From Luteococcus sanguinis (GTDB taxonomy: Bacteria > Actinomycetota > Actinomycetes > Propionibacteriales > Propionibacteriaceae): a stretch of DNA of 64,000 bases. The DNA is taken from assembly GCF_039527675.1 (NCBI RefSeq), contig NZ_BAAAKI010000002.1:1-64000 (forward strand), given 5' to 3'. Shown here one piece after another: positions 34,623-43,693 of this stretch. Positions within the stretch are counted from its first letter, which is position 1, and each line of letters starts with the position of its first letter. A program made the translations under genes and the position numbers. The notes beneath the pieces were generated by a model. The model had not been told where the DNA came from. It saw only the letters and a list, made by a program, of their open reading frames with translations, and searched no databases.

Positions 34623-36497
34623 GTGAGCATGGGGATGGGCATGGGCCGTGCAGGCGGCGGCGTGATGGGTGGCCTGCGCAAGGACCAGTCGGTGAAGAGT
34701 CATCGGCTCGCGCCCGGCACCGTGCGTCGCGTCATCGGTTATGGCAGGCCCTACCGCGGGCTGCTGGCCGTCTTCGGGGTCTGCATCGTGCTGGACGCGG
34801 TGCTGGCCGTCGCCCCGCCCCTGTTGTTCAAGTCGATCATCGACGAGGGCGTGCTCAAGGGGAACAGCCGGCTGGTCATCACCCTCGCGGCCGTGGTGGG
34901 GGTGCTGGCCGTCATCGAGGCGGGCATCGGGATCCTGAACCGCTGGTGCTCCGCGCGGATCGGCGAGGGCCTGATCTTCGACCTGCGCACCCAAGTCTTC
35001 GACCACGTCACCTCGATGCCGCTGGCCTTCTTCAGCCGCACCCACACCGGCAAGCTGGTCAGCCGCCTGCAGTCGGACGTTCTCGGGGCGCAGCGCGCGT
35101 TCACGTCCACGCTGTCGAGCGTGGTGAGCAACATCATCCAACTGGTGCTGGTGCTGGCCGCCATGCTGGCGTTGAACTGGCAGCTGACCCTGGCGTCGCT
35201 GGTGATGCTGCCGATCTTCTTGGTGCCCGCACGCATCGTGGGCGGCCGGTTGGCCGACCTGACCCGTGACTCGATGCAGCTGAACGGGGACATGTCCGCG
35301 ATCATGACCGAGCGGTTCACGGTCTCCGGTGCGCTGCTGGTCAAGCTGTTCGGACGTCCGTCGGAGGAACACCGGCTGTTCGCCGACAAGGCCGGCGCGG
35401 CGCGAGAGACGAACGTCCGGATCGCCCTGGTCGGACGATACTTCATGACCTCGCTGACGCTGGTCGCGGCGCTGGCGACCGCGCTGGTCTACGGCGCGGG
35501 CGGCGTGATGACCATTCGCGGCGCCATCACCGTGGGCACGTTGACCGCGCTCGCCAGCCTGCTGGCCAGGCTCTACGGGCCGCTGGTGCAGCTGACCAAT
35601 GTGCGGGTGGACGTGATGAGCGCGCTGGTGAGCTTCGAGCGGGTCTTCGAGGTGCTGGACGTCGAACCGCTGGTGGCCGACCGTCCGGGCGCCCATGCCG
35701 CGTCCGGGCAGGCGTCCATCGACTTCGACCGGGTGCACTTCACCTACCCCGAGCCCGAGGAGGTGTCGCTGTCGTCGCTGGAACCGGTGACCCCCGGCGT
35801 CGAGGCCCGCAACACCGAAGTGCTGCACGGGATCAACTTCCACGTCAGTCCCGGGCAGACGCTGGCGCTGGTGGGGCCGTCCGGGTCGGGCAAGACGACG
35901 ATCACAAACCTGCTGACCAGGCTCTATGACGTCACCGAGGGTGCCGTGCGGGTCGGCGGGGACGACGTGCGGGAGCTGACCCTGGCCTCGCTGCAGCAGA
36001 TGGTGGGCTATGTGACGCAGGACGCGCACATGTTCCACGACACGATCCGCAACAACCTGGCCTACGGCGCTCCCGAGGCCACCGAGGAGCAGATGCGCGC
36101 GGCCCTGGCTGCGGCGCAGGTGCTGGAGCTGGTGGACCGGCTGCCGGACGGGCTGGACACCATGGTCGGGGAGCGCGGCTACCGGCTCAGCGGTGGCGAG
36201 CGGCAGCGGCTGGCGATCGCCCGGTTGTTGTTGAAGGCACCGCCGATCGTCGTCCTCGACGAGGCGACCGCGCACCTGGACAGCGAGTCGGAGGTGGCCG
36301 TGCAACGGGCCCTGGACACCGCGATGGCCAACCGCACCAGCGTCGTGATCGCGCACCGGCTGTCGACGGTGCGGGCCGCCGACCAGATCCTGGTGGTGGA
36401 GCAGGGGAGCATCGTCGAGCACGGCACTCATGACGAGCTGCTGGCCGCCGGGGGTCCGTACGCCGAGCTGTACCACGCCCAGTTCACGGAGGACTGA
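34623..36497 (+). CDS. ABC exporter, fused permease-ATPase
   Basis: A 624-residue half-transporter. The six-helix membrane domain (about 35-330) has the usual SMPLAFFSRTHTGKLVSRLQ loop; the ATPase has GPSGSGKTT, LSGGERQRLAI and LDEATAHLD. It likely exports a lipid, peptide or drug as a homodimer. The start is GTG 34623 or ATG 34629, the latter two codons on; neither has a clear ribosome site and the stop of the HTH gene is only 10 bp upstream. The N terminus is Met/Gly-rich. It overlaps the NUDIX gene by one base. Confidence 0.9.
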   Translation: MSMGMGMGRAGGGVMGGLRKDQSVKSHRLAPGTVRRVIGYGRPYRGLLAVFGVCIVLDAVLAVAPPLLFKSIIDEGVLKGNSRLVITLAAVVGVLAVIEAGIGILNRWCSARIGEGLIFDLRTQVFDHVTSMPLAFFSRTHTGKLVSRLQSDVLGAQRAFTSTLSSVVSNIIQLVLVLAAMLALNWQLTLASLVMLPIFLVPARIVGGRLADLTRDSMQLNGDMSAIMTERFTVSGALLVKLFGRPSEEHRLFADKAGAARETNVRIALVGRYFMTSLTLVAALATALVYGAGGVMTIRGAITVGTLTALASLLARLYGPLVQLTNVRVDVMSALVSFERVFEVLDVEPLVADRPGAHAASGQASIDFDRVHFTYPEPEEVSLSSLEPVTPGVEARNTEVLHGINFHVSPGQTLALVGPSGSGKTTITNLLTRLYDVTEGAVRVGGDDVRELTLASLQQMVGYVTQDAHMFHDTIRNNLAYGAPEATEEQMRAALAAAQVLELVDRLPDGLDTMVGERGYRLSGGERQRLAIARLLLKAPPIVVLDEATAHLDSESEVAVQRALDTAMANRTSVVIAHRLSTVRAADQILVVEQGSIVEHGTHDELLAAGGPYAELYHAQFTED

Positions 36498-36967
36498 TGA
36501 GTGAGGCTGCTCGGGAAGTGAACAGGTCGCGCATCCGCGTCAAGGCGATGCTCATTGCCCCAAACCCGGAAGGAACCGCGCACGCGGTCAGCGTCAGTGG
36601 ACCGTCGCTGGAGAACCCCGAGGGCTTCCACCGGTTGATTGGCGGCTCGGTCGAGTTGGGGGAGACCCATCGTGAGTGCATCATCCGCGAGGTGGACGAG
36701 GAACTTTGTGCCCGCATCGACGACCTGCGCTTCCTCGGCGTCGTGGAGAACATCTTCCGTTACGAGGGCGAGCTCGGGCACGAGATCGTCTTCGTCTGGA
36801 CGGGACTGTTGGACCCGCCGCCCGCCCTTGAGGGCGCCACGATGACCGAGATCGACGGGACCGTCCTGCCGGTGGTCTGGCGGCGGTTCGGCGGCGGCGA
36901 GGACGTCGTGCCCCTCTACCCGGCCCGGGCCGAGGACCTGTTCACGGCGGAAGCCCCGGGACGCTGA
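36497..36967 (+). CDS. NUDIX hydrolase
   Basis: A 156-residue NUDIX protein. The Nudix box GGSVELGETHRECIIREVDEEL (about 51-72) fits Gx5Ex7REUxEExGU except the last Gly. Substrate unknown. It overlaps the exporter stop (TGATG). The following 294 bp (36968-37261) hold no gene I can support. Confidence 0.9.
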   Translation: MSEAAREVNRSRIRVKAMLIAPNPEGTAHAVSVSGPSLENPEGFHRLIGGSVELGETHRECIIREVDEELCARIDDLRFLGVVENIFRYEGELGHEIVFVWTGLLDPPPALEGATMTEIDGTVLPVVWRRFGGGEDVVPLYPARAEDLFTAEAPGR

Positions 36968-37261
36968 CGATGGCTGGGGACGAGGTGATCGCCAAGATGC
37001 CTTCCCGGTTGCGCCCGGTGCTGTCGCCTGCCCGTGCGATCCCGAGCCCACGCTCGATGGCCCGGTCCGGGTAACCCAGCAGGCTCACCCCCACCGGGCG
37101 CTGCTCCCTTGCTTCCCCCACGGGGGCACAGGGGAATCGCGTGATCAGTGAATCCATGGTCGTTTCCCGTCTGGGAAAGAATCCAGTGCCTCCGCTGGAC
37201 GCACACATTCGACCGCGTGAGCCCGCACGGATTCCGCACGCGAGCAGGTGGGTGTGTTCGA

Positions 37262-38635
37262 TCAGGCGACGAGGGGGACGACTTCCTCCGGAGCGTCCAG
37301 CGCGATCGTGTGGGAACGCGTGACGAGATAGCGGTGCCCGAGCGGGCTGGTCCAGACGAACAGACCTGATTCGGGTTGGTCGAGTTTCCAGCCCCCGTGG
37401 GTCTTCGCACGATGCACGAACCGGGTCAACGGTCCGAGGTTCTCCAGCCGGGTCTGGCCCGGGGGTCCGCCGGGGTGGTAGGGGGCCGTGTGGTCCAGGT
37501 CACACCGGGCGGACGAACGCGTCGACCAGGGGAAGACCTCATTGGGATTGCGTAGTTGGACAGCCTGGCGCAGCCTGTCCGGCGCTTCGTAGGCATCGCT
37601 GGCTGCGGTCCGGTTCGCGTCCACGACCGGACGCACGCCGACCCGGTGGTTGCGCAGCATCTCGGCTGCCCACTGGGCCAGCATCGGGCCGACCTTCTCC
37701 ACGCGAGCCGGACCGTCGCCACCAGCCAGTGTGGTGTCCGTGAGGTGCACCACGAGTTCCGCAGTGGGGAGGAGGAGGTCGGGATCGACGGTGATCATGC
37801 CGCAGGCGTGCCCTGGCTGCCCGGCGCGGATGCAGTCCTCGAACTCGTCCGGGTCTTCGGGCAGGTGGTCCATCAGGTCGGCTTGCAGAACCTGTAGTGC
37901 GCGCCCCGGATTCGCGAGAACCCCAAGGGACATCGCGCGCAGTGCGTCGTGGGTGCCCCGCTGGCCACCCTCGCGGAGGATTCGTGTCACGCGGTTGAGC
38001 TGGCCGTCCAGCAGGATCGCGTCCCCAGCGTCCAGCCACCCGTCCACGTGACTGACGCCGTTCTCCGACTCGCGGATGTCGACCCGCCGGCGCTCCAGTG
38101 CACGCTCCCGTTCGGCGTCTGCCTCGTCGGGATCGAGTAGCTCCAGTACGAGCGCGCGAGCCAGCTCCTGGGTCTTCTTCCACGACATGCCGACCATCAC
38201 CGGCGACAGTCGGCGATCGAGTTCGAGGCATGCGTCGTGTGGGAGCAGGCGAGAGATCGACGCCAGTTCGCGCGCCTGCCACACGGGCACGGCGCCCTGG
38301 TCCAGCAGTCGCCAGAGCTGGGGGAGTCGGTGCCGCACGTCCAGTGCGTCGGACATCAGCGCTTCCACATGGTCGTTCGTGACGCCGAGGTAGGAGCAGA
38401 TCTCCAGGGTGCAGAACTCCGCGACCTCGGGGGTGCCGTCGGAGCCGACCTGCACCAGCCGTTCGGTTCCTGGCAACATGAAGGTGGGGTCATCGTCCAG
38501 TTCGGAGTAGAGGTCGGCGATGTGGGCGGCGAGTTGGAGGTCGAGGGCCTGCGCCCGACGGATCGCGTCCCTGTTCCGACGCATCAGGCGGATCGCCTCA
38601 TCCCGGTCTGCCGGTAGTTCCTGCACTGCGCCCAC
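37262..38635 (-). CDS. 13E12-repeat/DUF222 protein with C-terminal HNH nuclease domain
   Basis: A 457-residue protein of the multi-copy actinobacterial 13E12 type: a helical DUF222 region (about 10-330), then HNH residues in CDLDHTAPYHPGG and NLGPLTRFVHRAKTHGGW. The function of the family is unsettled; many members are mobile or repeated. GTG 38635 opens the frame, but GTG 38626 (VQELPAD) is better spaced from AGAGGG. A near-consensus promoter lies just upstream. Confidence 0.85.
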   Translation of the reverse strand: MGAVQELPADRDEAIRLMRRNRDAIRRAQALDLQLAAHIADLYSELDDDPTFMLPGTERLVQVGSDGTPEVAEFCTLEICSYLGVTNDHVEALMSDALDVRHRLPQLWRLLDQGAVPVWQARELASISRLLPHDACLELDRRLSPVMVGMSWKKTQELARALVLELLDPDEADAERERALERRRVDIRESENGVSHVDGWLDAGDAILLDGQLNRVTRILREGGQRGTHDALRAMSLGVLANPGRALQVLQADLMDHLPEDPDEFEDCIRAGQPGHACGMITVDPDLLLPTAELVVHLTDTTLAGGDGPARVEKVGPMLAQWAAEMLRNHRVGVRPVVDANRTAASDAYEAPDRLRQAVQLRNPNEVFPWSTRSSARCDLDHTAPYHPGGPPGQTRLENLGPLTRFVHRAKTHGGWKLDQPESGLFVWTSPLGHRYLVTRSHTIALDAPEEVVPLVA

Positions 38636-38664
38636 CCCCTCTCACCTTCGAGCTGTCAAATGGA

Positions 38665-38693
38665 ATTATATTCAAACACCAGTTCCAATGCAA
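38665..38693 (-). promoter_or_regulatory. near-consensus sigma-70-type promoter for the 13E12/HNH gene
   Basis: On the minus strand TTGCAT (38693-38688) and TATAAT (38670-38665) are separated by exactly 17 bp. A perfect TATAAT is rare in this GC-rich window and the site points at the 13E12 gene about 30 bp away. The rest of the spacer up to 38910 shows nothing else. Confidence 0.7.
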
Positions 38694-38910
38694 GGTTCCA
38701 CGTGAAGAAATCAGGGGTCAAGACACCCTGTGGGGGGCCGTGCAGGGGCTCGTTCGGTCAGGTGTGGCCCGGGCCCCGTAACGGAGCTGCCGCTCCAACG
38801 AGCCAATGCCCTGGGATGACGAGTTTGTACCGCCTGCCGCGTGGCAGCGCCAGACCGGCTGGGCGCCAAGCCGGCCGTGACGTCGGTCCGCCGGTGTTAC
38901 CTGGGCTCCC

Positions 38911-39720
38911 TCATCCCCGCTGGGCTGGCTTGCGGAAGATGCTGACCTGGACGTCGGCGTCCACGCTCATACCCTCGCGCACCGATTCGTGCTGGTGGAA
39001 GGCGTTGGGACCCATCGCGACCAGGTCGGCCAGAGCCTCGGCCGACAGATCGATCGTCCAGGCGATGCGCTGGGTGCCGATCGGCTCGAAGGCACCCGCG
39101 AACTGACGCTGCACCTTGGCCAGCTTGTCGGCCTCGAGGCCCATCAGTCCCAGGGATTCCCGCGCCCGCGCCAGGTGTCCCGGGTTGGGCGTCACGACCA
39201 GCAACAACCCGCCCTGGGCCAGCACCCGGGCGAACTCGGGCGCATTCCGGGGCGCGAAGACGCAGGTCAGCAGGTCCACCGAACCGGAGCGCACCGGCAG
39301 CCCCGCCCAGGTGTCGGCCACCACCGACCCAGCATGGGGGTGCGCCTTTGCGGCCCGGCGAGCTGCCATGGGGGAGACGTCCGTGGCCAGGCCCACCGCA
39401 TCGTCCAAGGCGTCCAAGACCTGCGCGAGATACCAACCAGTACCGGCCCCGACCTCGAGCACCCGGCGCGCTCGTCCCGCACGGTGCACCAGTGCGTCCG
39501 CGATCGGACGGTAGTGACCGGCTCCCAGGAAACGATCCCGGGCAGCCACCATCTCGGCTGTGTCGGCGTTTGCCGGCGCGGCACGTCCGAGCAGGTTCAC
39601 GTGCCCCTGTTTGGCGATGTCGAAGCGGTGCCCTTGGCGGCAGGCCAGCGAACCACCGTCCCTGGTCAGAGGCGAACTGCACTGCGGGCAGGCCAGCAGG
39701 CCCAATGCGACATCGATCAT
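38911..39720 (-). CDS. rlmA: 23S rRNA guanine methyltransferase, RlmA type
   Basis: A 269-residue SAM-dependent methyltransferase. The N-terminal zinc ribbon (CPQC at 11-14, then ACRQGH) and QGHVNLL are specific to RlmA/TlrB, which methylate G745 or G748 in helix 35; changes there affect macrolide response. The SAM site is VLEVGAGTGWYL. The ATG at 39720 lacks a good ribosome site but lies 19 bp after the upstream stop, so it is probably coupled. Last gene of a four-gene minus-strand run (DUF3099, SURF1, SDR, rlmA). Confidence 0.9.
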   Translation of the reverse strand: MIDVALGLLACPQCSSPLTRDGGSLACRQGHRFDIAKQGHVNLLGRAAPANADTAEMVAARDRFLGAGHYRPIADALVHRAGRARRVLEVGAGTGWYLAQVLDALDDAVGLATDVSPMAARRAAKAHPHAGSVVADTWAGLPVRSGSVDLLTCVFAPRNAPEFARVLAQGGLLLVVTPNPGHLARARESLGLMGLEADKLAKVQRQFAGAFEPIGTQRIAWTIDLSAEALADLVAMGPNAFHQHESVREGMSVDADVQVSIFRKPAQRG

Positions 39721-39739
39721 GGAAGGGGTGTCGACCAGG

Positions 39740-40486
39740 TCACAGCGCGCGCATGGCGCCGCCGTCGACCGGCACCAGGCAACCAGTGACATAGGACGCG
39801 GCGTCGGACAACAAGAAGGCGGCGATGCGGCCGAACTCGGCGGGATCACCCATCCTGCGCAGGGGGATACCGGCTTCGGTGGCGGCCTTCGCTGCGGCGG
39901 GGTCGGGAGCCTGCCCCAGCAGGTAGGTCATCCGGTCGGTACCGATCGAGCCGGGCAGCACGCCGAAGGCGCGCCCGCCCGCGGGACCCACCTCGTCCGC
40001 AAGCTGCTTGACCAGCATGGCCAGCCCGGGACGAAGACCGTTGGAGGGCGCCATCTGCGCCAGCGGCGACTTCGCGGACGACGACAGCACCAGCCCGGCG
40101 CGCCCCTGCGGGTTCGCCGCGAACAGGGCTCGTGCCACGCGCACCGCGGGCATGAAGACGGAACCGAAGGCGTCCGCCCACTGCTCGTCCGTGGTGTCGA
40201 GGACGGTGCCCTTGGGCGGTCCGCCGACGCTCACGAAGGCACCGTCGATTCGGCCGTAATGTCCCACGGCAAGATCCACGGCCCGCTGCGGGAGGTCGGC
40301 GTCGGCCAGGTCACCGGCAAGAACCGCTGCACCGAGCTCGTCGGCGAGCTGCTCGAGCACCTCGGCCCGACGCGCCACCAGGACGACCTTCGCGCCTTCG
40401 CCCACCAACTCGTGCGCGGTCGCCAGGCCGAGCCCGGAGCTCGCCGCCGTGACCAGGAAGACCTTGCCCTCAAGTCCGAGATCCAT
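39740..40486 (-). CDS. SDR-family protein lacking the catalytic Tyr-Lys pair
   Basis: A 248-residue short-chain dehydrogenase-fold protein. The NAD(P) loop TAASSGLGLATA and the Ser region (VLSSSAKS) are present, but where YxxxK is expected the sequence reads SNGLRPGL, with Asn and Arg in those places. A subgroup of SDR proteins has this change; activity is uncertain. The C terminus TGCLVPVDGG is standard. Its start overlaps the SURF1 end by 17 bp. Confidence 0.85.
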   Translation of the reverse strand: MDLGLEGKVFLVTAASSGLGLATAHELVGEGAKVVLVARRAEVLEQLADELGAAVLAGDLADADLPQRAVDLAVGHYGRIDGAFVSVGGPPKGTVLDTTDEQWADAFGSVFMPAVRVARALFAANPQGRAGLVLSSSAKSPLAQMAPSNGLRPGLAMLVKQLADEVGPAGGRAFGVLPGSIGTDRMTYLLGQAPDPAAAKAATEAGIPLRRMGDPAEFGRIAAFLLSDAASYVTGCLVPVDGGAMRAL

Positions 40487-41243
40487 CGACGTCCCCTTCC
40501 AGTTGTTTTGCAGCCTGTTGCTTCATCTTCTTTCGGTCGCGCATGTCACCGCGGATCAGCACGACCATGCCCGCCACCGCGATCGCGGTGAAGCAGAACC
40601 ACTGGATCGCGTACGACAGGTGCGGACCCTCGCCCAACTCCGGTGTCACCATTGGCAACAATTCTGCCGACTGGCCGCTCACCTCGGTCGCCCCCAGGTA
40701 TCCGTCCAGGACGGGGTAGGGGAGCACCTTGGCGATCTCGCTCGAGTTGACCAGCCGCATCCGGTTGTCGACGACGGTGATGTTGGACGCCTTGCCGTTC
40801 TCGCTACGCCGGACATAACCGGTGACGGTCACCGTGCCGGTGGGCGCCGCAGGAATGGCGATGTTCTCCTGGGTGCCGCGATCACGCTTGATGAAACCGC
40901 GGTCGACCAACAGGTACTCGCCTCGATCGGTCTTCAGCGGGGTGATGACCTCCGAGCCGGAGTCATCCGAACGGTTGCGGAACATGGCCAGGAACTGGTT
41001 GTCTCCGTCGAAGGTGCCGGTCGCGGTCACCCGCTGCCATTGTTCGTCGTCCGTCACGGGCGTCTGGTCGAAGACGGCCTGGTAGGGCTGGATGGCCTTG
41101 GCGGAATTGGCCACCACCTGCGCGTTGGTCTCCTTGCGCCAGTCGAGGCGGTGCAACTGCCACTCACCCAACCGGACGAAGGTCGCCGCCAGCACGATCA
41201 CGAACAGTGCCAGGGCGATCCAGCGCAACCACAACTTCTTCAC
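40470..41243 (-). CDS. SURF1-family cytochrome oxidase assembly protein
   Basis: A 257-residue membrane protein with one helix near each end (IALALFVIVLAATFVRLGEWQL; YAIQWFCFTAIAVAGMVVLI) and a central extracytoplasmic domain containing YLLVDRGFI, matching SURF1. It assists assembly of haem-copper oxidase, so the organism probably respires with oxygen. GTG 41243 has AGGG 8 bases upstream. Confidence 0.88.
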   Translation of the reverse strand: MKKLWLRWIALALFVIVLAATFVRLGEWQLHRLDWRKETNAQVVANSAKAIQPYQAVFDQTPVTDDEQWQRVTATGTFDGDNQFLAMFRNRSDDSGSEVITPLKTDRGEYLLVDRGFIKRDRGTQENIAIPAAPTGTVTVTGYVRRSENGKASNITVVDNRMRLVNSSEIAKVLPYPVLDGYLGATEVSGQSAELLPMVTPELGEGPHLSYAIQWFCFTAIAVAGMVVLIRGDMRDRKKMKQQAAKQLEGDVDGSRT

Positions 41244-41253
41244 CTTCGCGACC

Positions 41254-41601
41254 CTACCCTCGGTCAACCTCGGTGAACTCGCCGCTGATCACCTCCTGGC
41301 CGGCGGTGAGCTGGGGCATGACCTGCTGCGGCTCTTCGGGGCGGGCCATCGGCAACGAACGGTTGTCCTGCGCATTGCCCAGCACGACCGCGATGGGTGG
41401 CAGGATCGCCGCTCCCGCGACGACGACCAACTTCCACCAGCCGGGCACCAGGAAGATGATTCCGAAGCAGGCGGTGCGGAAGGCCATCGTCACCAGGTAG
41501 CGGATCTCTCGCCGGGAGATGTCCTCGCTCCTTGACAGCCGCGCGTCCGTGATCACCGCCGGTTCCGCCAGCGGCCTCGTCTCGCGCTGCTGGAAGGCCA
41601 T
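41254..41601 (-). CDS. DUF3099 membrane protein
   Basis: A 115-residue protein with two hydrophobic segments (FRTACFGIIFLVPGWWKLVV and AGAAILPPIAVVLGN) and the SRSEDISRREIRYL stretch typical of DUF3099, an actinobacterial family of unknown role. It is the first gene of the minus-strand run, 10 bp before SURF1. Confidence 0.88.
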   Translation of the reverse strand: MAFQQRETRPLAEPAVITDARLSRSEDISRREIRYLVTMAFRTACFGIIFLVPGWWKLVVVAGAAILPPIAVVLGNAQDNRSLPMARPEEPQQVMPQLTAGQEVISGEFTEVDRG

Positions 41602-41648
41602 GAACCCACCCTACGAGCGTCCGCGGCATGGCAGAAGTGCCCAAACTC

Positions 41649-41693
41649 GCCCAGAAACCACAACTTGCCCAGAAACCACAACTTGCCCAGAAC
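41649..41693. repeat. 18-bp tandem repeat between DUF3099 and fabG
   Basis: GCCCAGAAACCACAACTT occurs at 41649-41666 and 41667-41684, followed by half a copy. It sits in the divergent promoter region of DUF3099 and fabG and could be a regulator array or a slippage-prone sequence. Confidence 0.8.
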
Positions 41694-41767
41694 CCCACAA
41701 AGGCCCCCAGTGTTGGTTGTGGGAGTCGCACCAGTCCAGCGATGCCTGCCCTCGATAGGTTTGACGG

Positions 41768-42511
41768 GTGAATGACACCAGCACCCCCAGCGGCGGGCAG
41801 GCCGAGGCCGGACGAGTGGCGTTGGTCACCGGAGGTTCCAAGGGCATCGGACGCGCGATCGCGGCCCACCTCGCACAGCAGGGATACCGGGTCGCCGCGA
41901 CCTACCGTTCCGGCGACGTGCCCGAGGGCGTGCTCGGTGTCCGGTGCGACATCACCGTCGCCGAGGACGTCGAGTCCGCCTTCGCCCAGGTGGAGAAGGA
42001 ACTGGGCCCGGTCGAGGTGCTGGTCGCGAATGCGGGCATCACCAAGGACGGCCTGCTGATGCGCATGAGCGACGACGACTGGAGCGCGGTCGTCGACACC
42101 AACCTCACCGGAACCTTCCGGGTGGTGCGCCGCGCCAGCCGCGCGATGATGAAGCAGCGTTTCGGCCGGATCATCCTGGTCGGCTCGGTCGTCGGGCTGC
42201 TCGGATCGGCGGGTCAGGTCAACTACGCCGCCACCAAGTCCGCCCTGGTGGGCATGGCCCGTTCGGTGAGCCGTGAGCTCGGCGGCCGCGGGGTCACCTG
42301 CAATGTCGTGGCCCCTGGCTTCATCGAGACCGACATGACCGCCGTCCTGTCCGAGGACGTCATCAAGGGCTACCAGGCCCGAATCCCGGCCGGGCGCCTC
42401 GGCCAGGTCGACGACATCGCCGCGGCGGTGACCTACCTCGCCGCGGACCAGGCCGGATATGTCACTGGCGCCGTGCTGCCCGTCGACGGCGGCCTCGGTA
42501 TGGGCCACTGA
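41768..42511 (+). CDS. fabG: 3-oxoacyl-ACP reductase FabG
   Basis: A 247-residue SDR enzyme with TGGSKGIGRAIA, NAG, the catalytic Ser in VGSVVG and NYAATKSAL (YxxxK). It reduces 3-oxoacyl-ACP in fatty acid synthesis. It pairs with an InhA-type enoyl reductase, as in mycobacteria. The GTG lies 6 bp after TAGGTT, a good -10 box, and has no ribosome site, so the transcript is probably leaderless. Confidence 0.93.
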   Translation: MNDTSTPSGGQAEAGRVALVTGGSKGIGRAIAAHLAQQGYRVAATYRSGDVPEGVLGVRCDITVAEDVESAFAQVEKELGPVEVLVANAGITKDGLLMRMSDDDWSAVVDTNLTGTFRVVRRASRAMMKQRFGRIILVGSVVGLLGSAGQVNYAATKSALVGMARSVSRELGGRGVTCNVVAPGFIETDMTAVLSEDVIKGYQARIPAGRLGQVDDIAAAVTYLAADQAGYVTGAVLPVDGGLGMGH

Positions 42512-42577
42512 CACACCCTTTCGACCCAGCTGACCACGGGCACCGCCCACCATCCACCCCAGAACTGGAGCAACACC

Positions 42578-43351
42578 ATGGGAATCCTCGACGGCAAGTC
42601 CGTGCTCGTCACTGGCGTCACCCACAAGACGTCCATCGCCTACAACGTCGCCCGCATCGCGCAGGAACAGGGCGCGCAGGTCGCGGTGTCCAACTTCGGA
42701 CGCGCGCTGAGCCTGACCAACCGAGTCGTCCAAGCGCTCGACCCCGTCCCGGCCGTGCTCGACCTGGACGTCACCAACGCCGAGCAGCTCGCCCAGGTTC
42801 CCGACATGCTGCGCGCGGCCGGCTTCACCAAGGTCGACGGCGTCGTCCACTCGGTCGCCTTCGCGAACCCCGAGACCGCTCTCGGCGGCAAGTTCCTCAC
42901 CACTCCGTGGGAGGACGTCGCCACCGCACTGCACGTCTCGTCCTACTCACTGGTCAGCCTGGCCATGGCCTGCAAGCCGATGTTCAGTGAGGAGGCCTCG
43001 GTGGTCGGCCTGACCTTCGACGCTACCGTCAGCTGGCCGACCTACGACTGGATGGGCGTCTCGAAGGCGGCCCTGGAGTCGGCCTCCCGCTACCTGGCTC
43101 GCTACCTGGGCGCCGAGGGCGTGCGTTCCAACATCGTCGCCGCCGGCCCGCTGGACACCATTGCCAAGAAGGCGATCCCGGGTTCCACCACCTTCAACGA
43201 TGTCTGGGATGAGCGCGCCCCGCTCGGCTGGGACCTCACCGACACCGAGCCCACCGCGAAGGCGGTCGTGGCGCTGCTGTCGGACTGGTTCCCGAAGACG
43301 ACCGGCGAGATGATCCATGTCGACGGCGGCGTGCACTCGATGGGCGCCTGA
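42578..43351 (+). CDS. fabI: enoyl-ACP reductase, FabI/InhA type
   Basis: A 257-residue NADH-dependent enoyl reductase. GVTHKTSIAYNVA is the FabI-type cofactor loop and YDWMGVSK holds the catalytic Tyr and Lys. The substrate-loop region (AGPLDTIAKKAIPG) is InhA-like. It follows fabG by 66 bp. InhA-type enzymes are the target of isoniazid adducts in mycobacteria; nothing here shows sensitivity. Confidence 0.93.
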   Translation: MGILDGKSVLVTGVTHKTSIAYNVARIAQEQGAQVAVSNFGRALSLTNRVVQALDPVPAVLDLDVTNAEQLAQVPDMLRAAGFTKVDGVVHSVAFANPETALGGKFLTTPWEDVATALHVSSYSLVSLAMACKPMFSEEASVVGLTFDATVSWPTYDWMGVSKAALESASRYLARYLGAEGVRSNIVAAGPLDTIAKKAIPGSTTFNDVWDERAPLGWDLTDTEPTAKAVVALLSDWFPKTTGEMIHVDGGVHSMGA

Positions 43352-43389
43352 GCCCCGCATCACCCGTCACTCCCGACCCCGTCACCCCC

Positions 43390-43429
43390 GACCGGTTCGC
43401 TCCTCGGCCACGCTGAGGGCGAACCGGTC
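43390..43429 (+). terminator. terminator hairpin after fabI
   Basis: GACCGGTTCGC (43390-43400) pairs perfectly with GCGAACCGGTC (43419-43429). Inside, CCTC pairs with GAGG. It closes the fabG-fabI unit 39 bp after the stop. Confidence 0.85.
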
Positions 43430-43496
43430 GTGACTTTCCTGGCTGCGGCGGCGCACGATGGTTGACAAGGCATCCACGACGCACGAGGAGTCAGTC

Positions 43497-43688
43497 ATGA
43501 CGCAGCCAGGTTTCAACCCGCCCATCCCGCCGCTCCCGGCCGACGACGCCGATCTCACCGGCGTCGACGCAGCGGTCGACGAGCCGCGCGAGGACGAGCC
43601 GACCATCGTCCGCTCACCCGACCTGGACGGCGACGAGCGCGCCGACCTGGACGGTGAGGACGAGGCCGTCGAGGACGAAGAGGTCTGA
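43497..43688 (+). CDS. small acidic protein of unknown function
   Basis: A 63-residue, strongly acidic and probably disordered protein: a Pro-rich start (NPPIPPLPADD) then Asp/Glu runs ending in VEDEEV. GAGGAG precedes the ATG. It is unlike any family I know; small acidic proteins of this type occur in actinobacteria. Ends 5 bp from the convergent gene. Confidence 0.6.
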   Translation: MTQPGFNPPIPPLPADDADLTGVDAAVDEPREDEPTIVRSPDLDGDERADLDGEDEAVEDEEV

Positions 43689-43693
43689 GCCCC

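Noticed and set aside
36942..37208. Minus-strand reading of 88 codons after the NUDIX gene
   Set aside because: Weak ribosome site, no recognisable motif and overlap with the NUDIX 3' end; treated as non-coding.
41264..42934. 556-codon minus-strand frame opposite fabG and fabI
   Set aside because: It covers two clear genes on the other strand and has the His/Asp/Val/Gly-rich composition of an antisense shadow.
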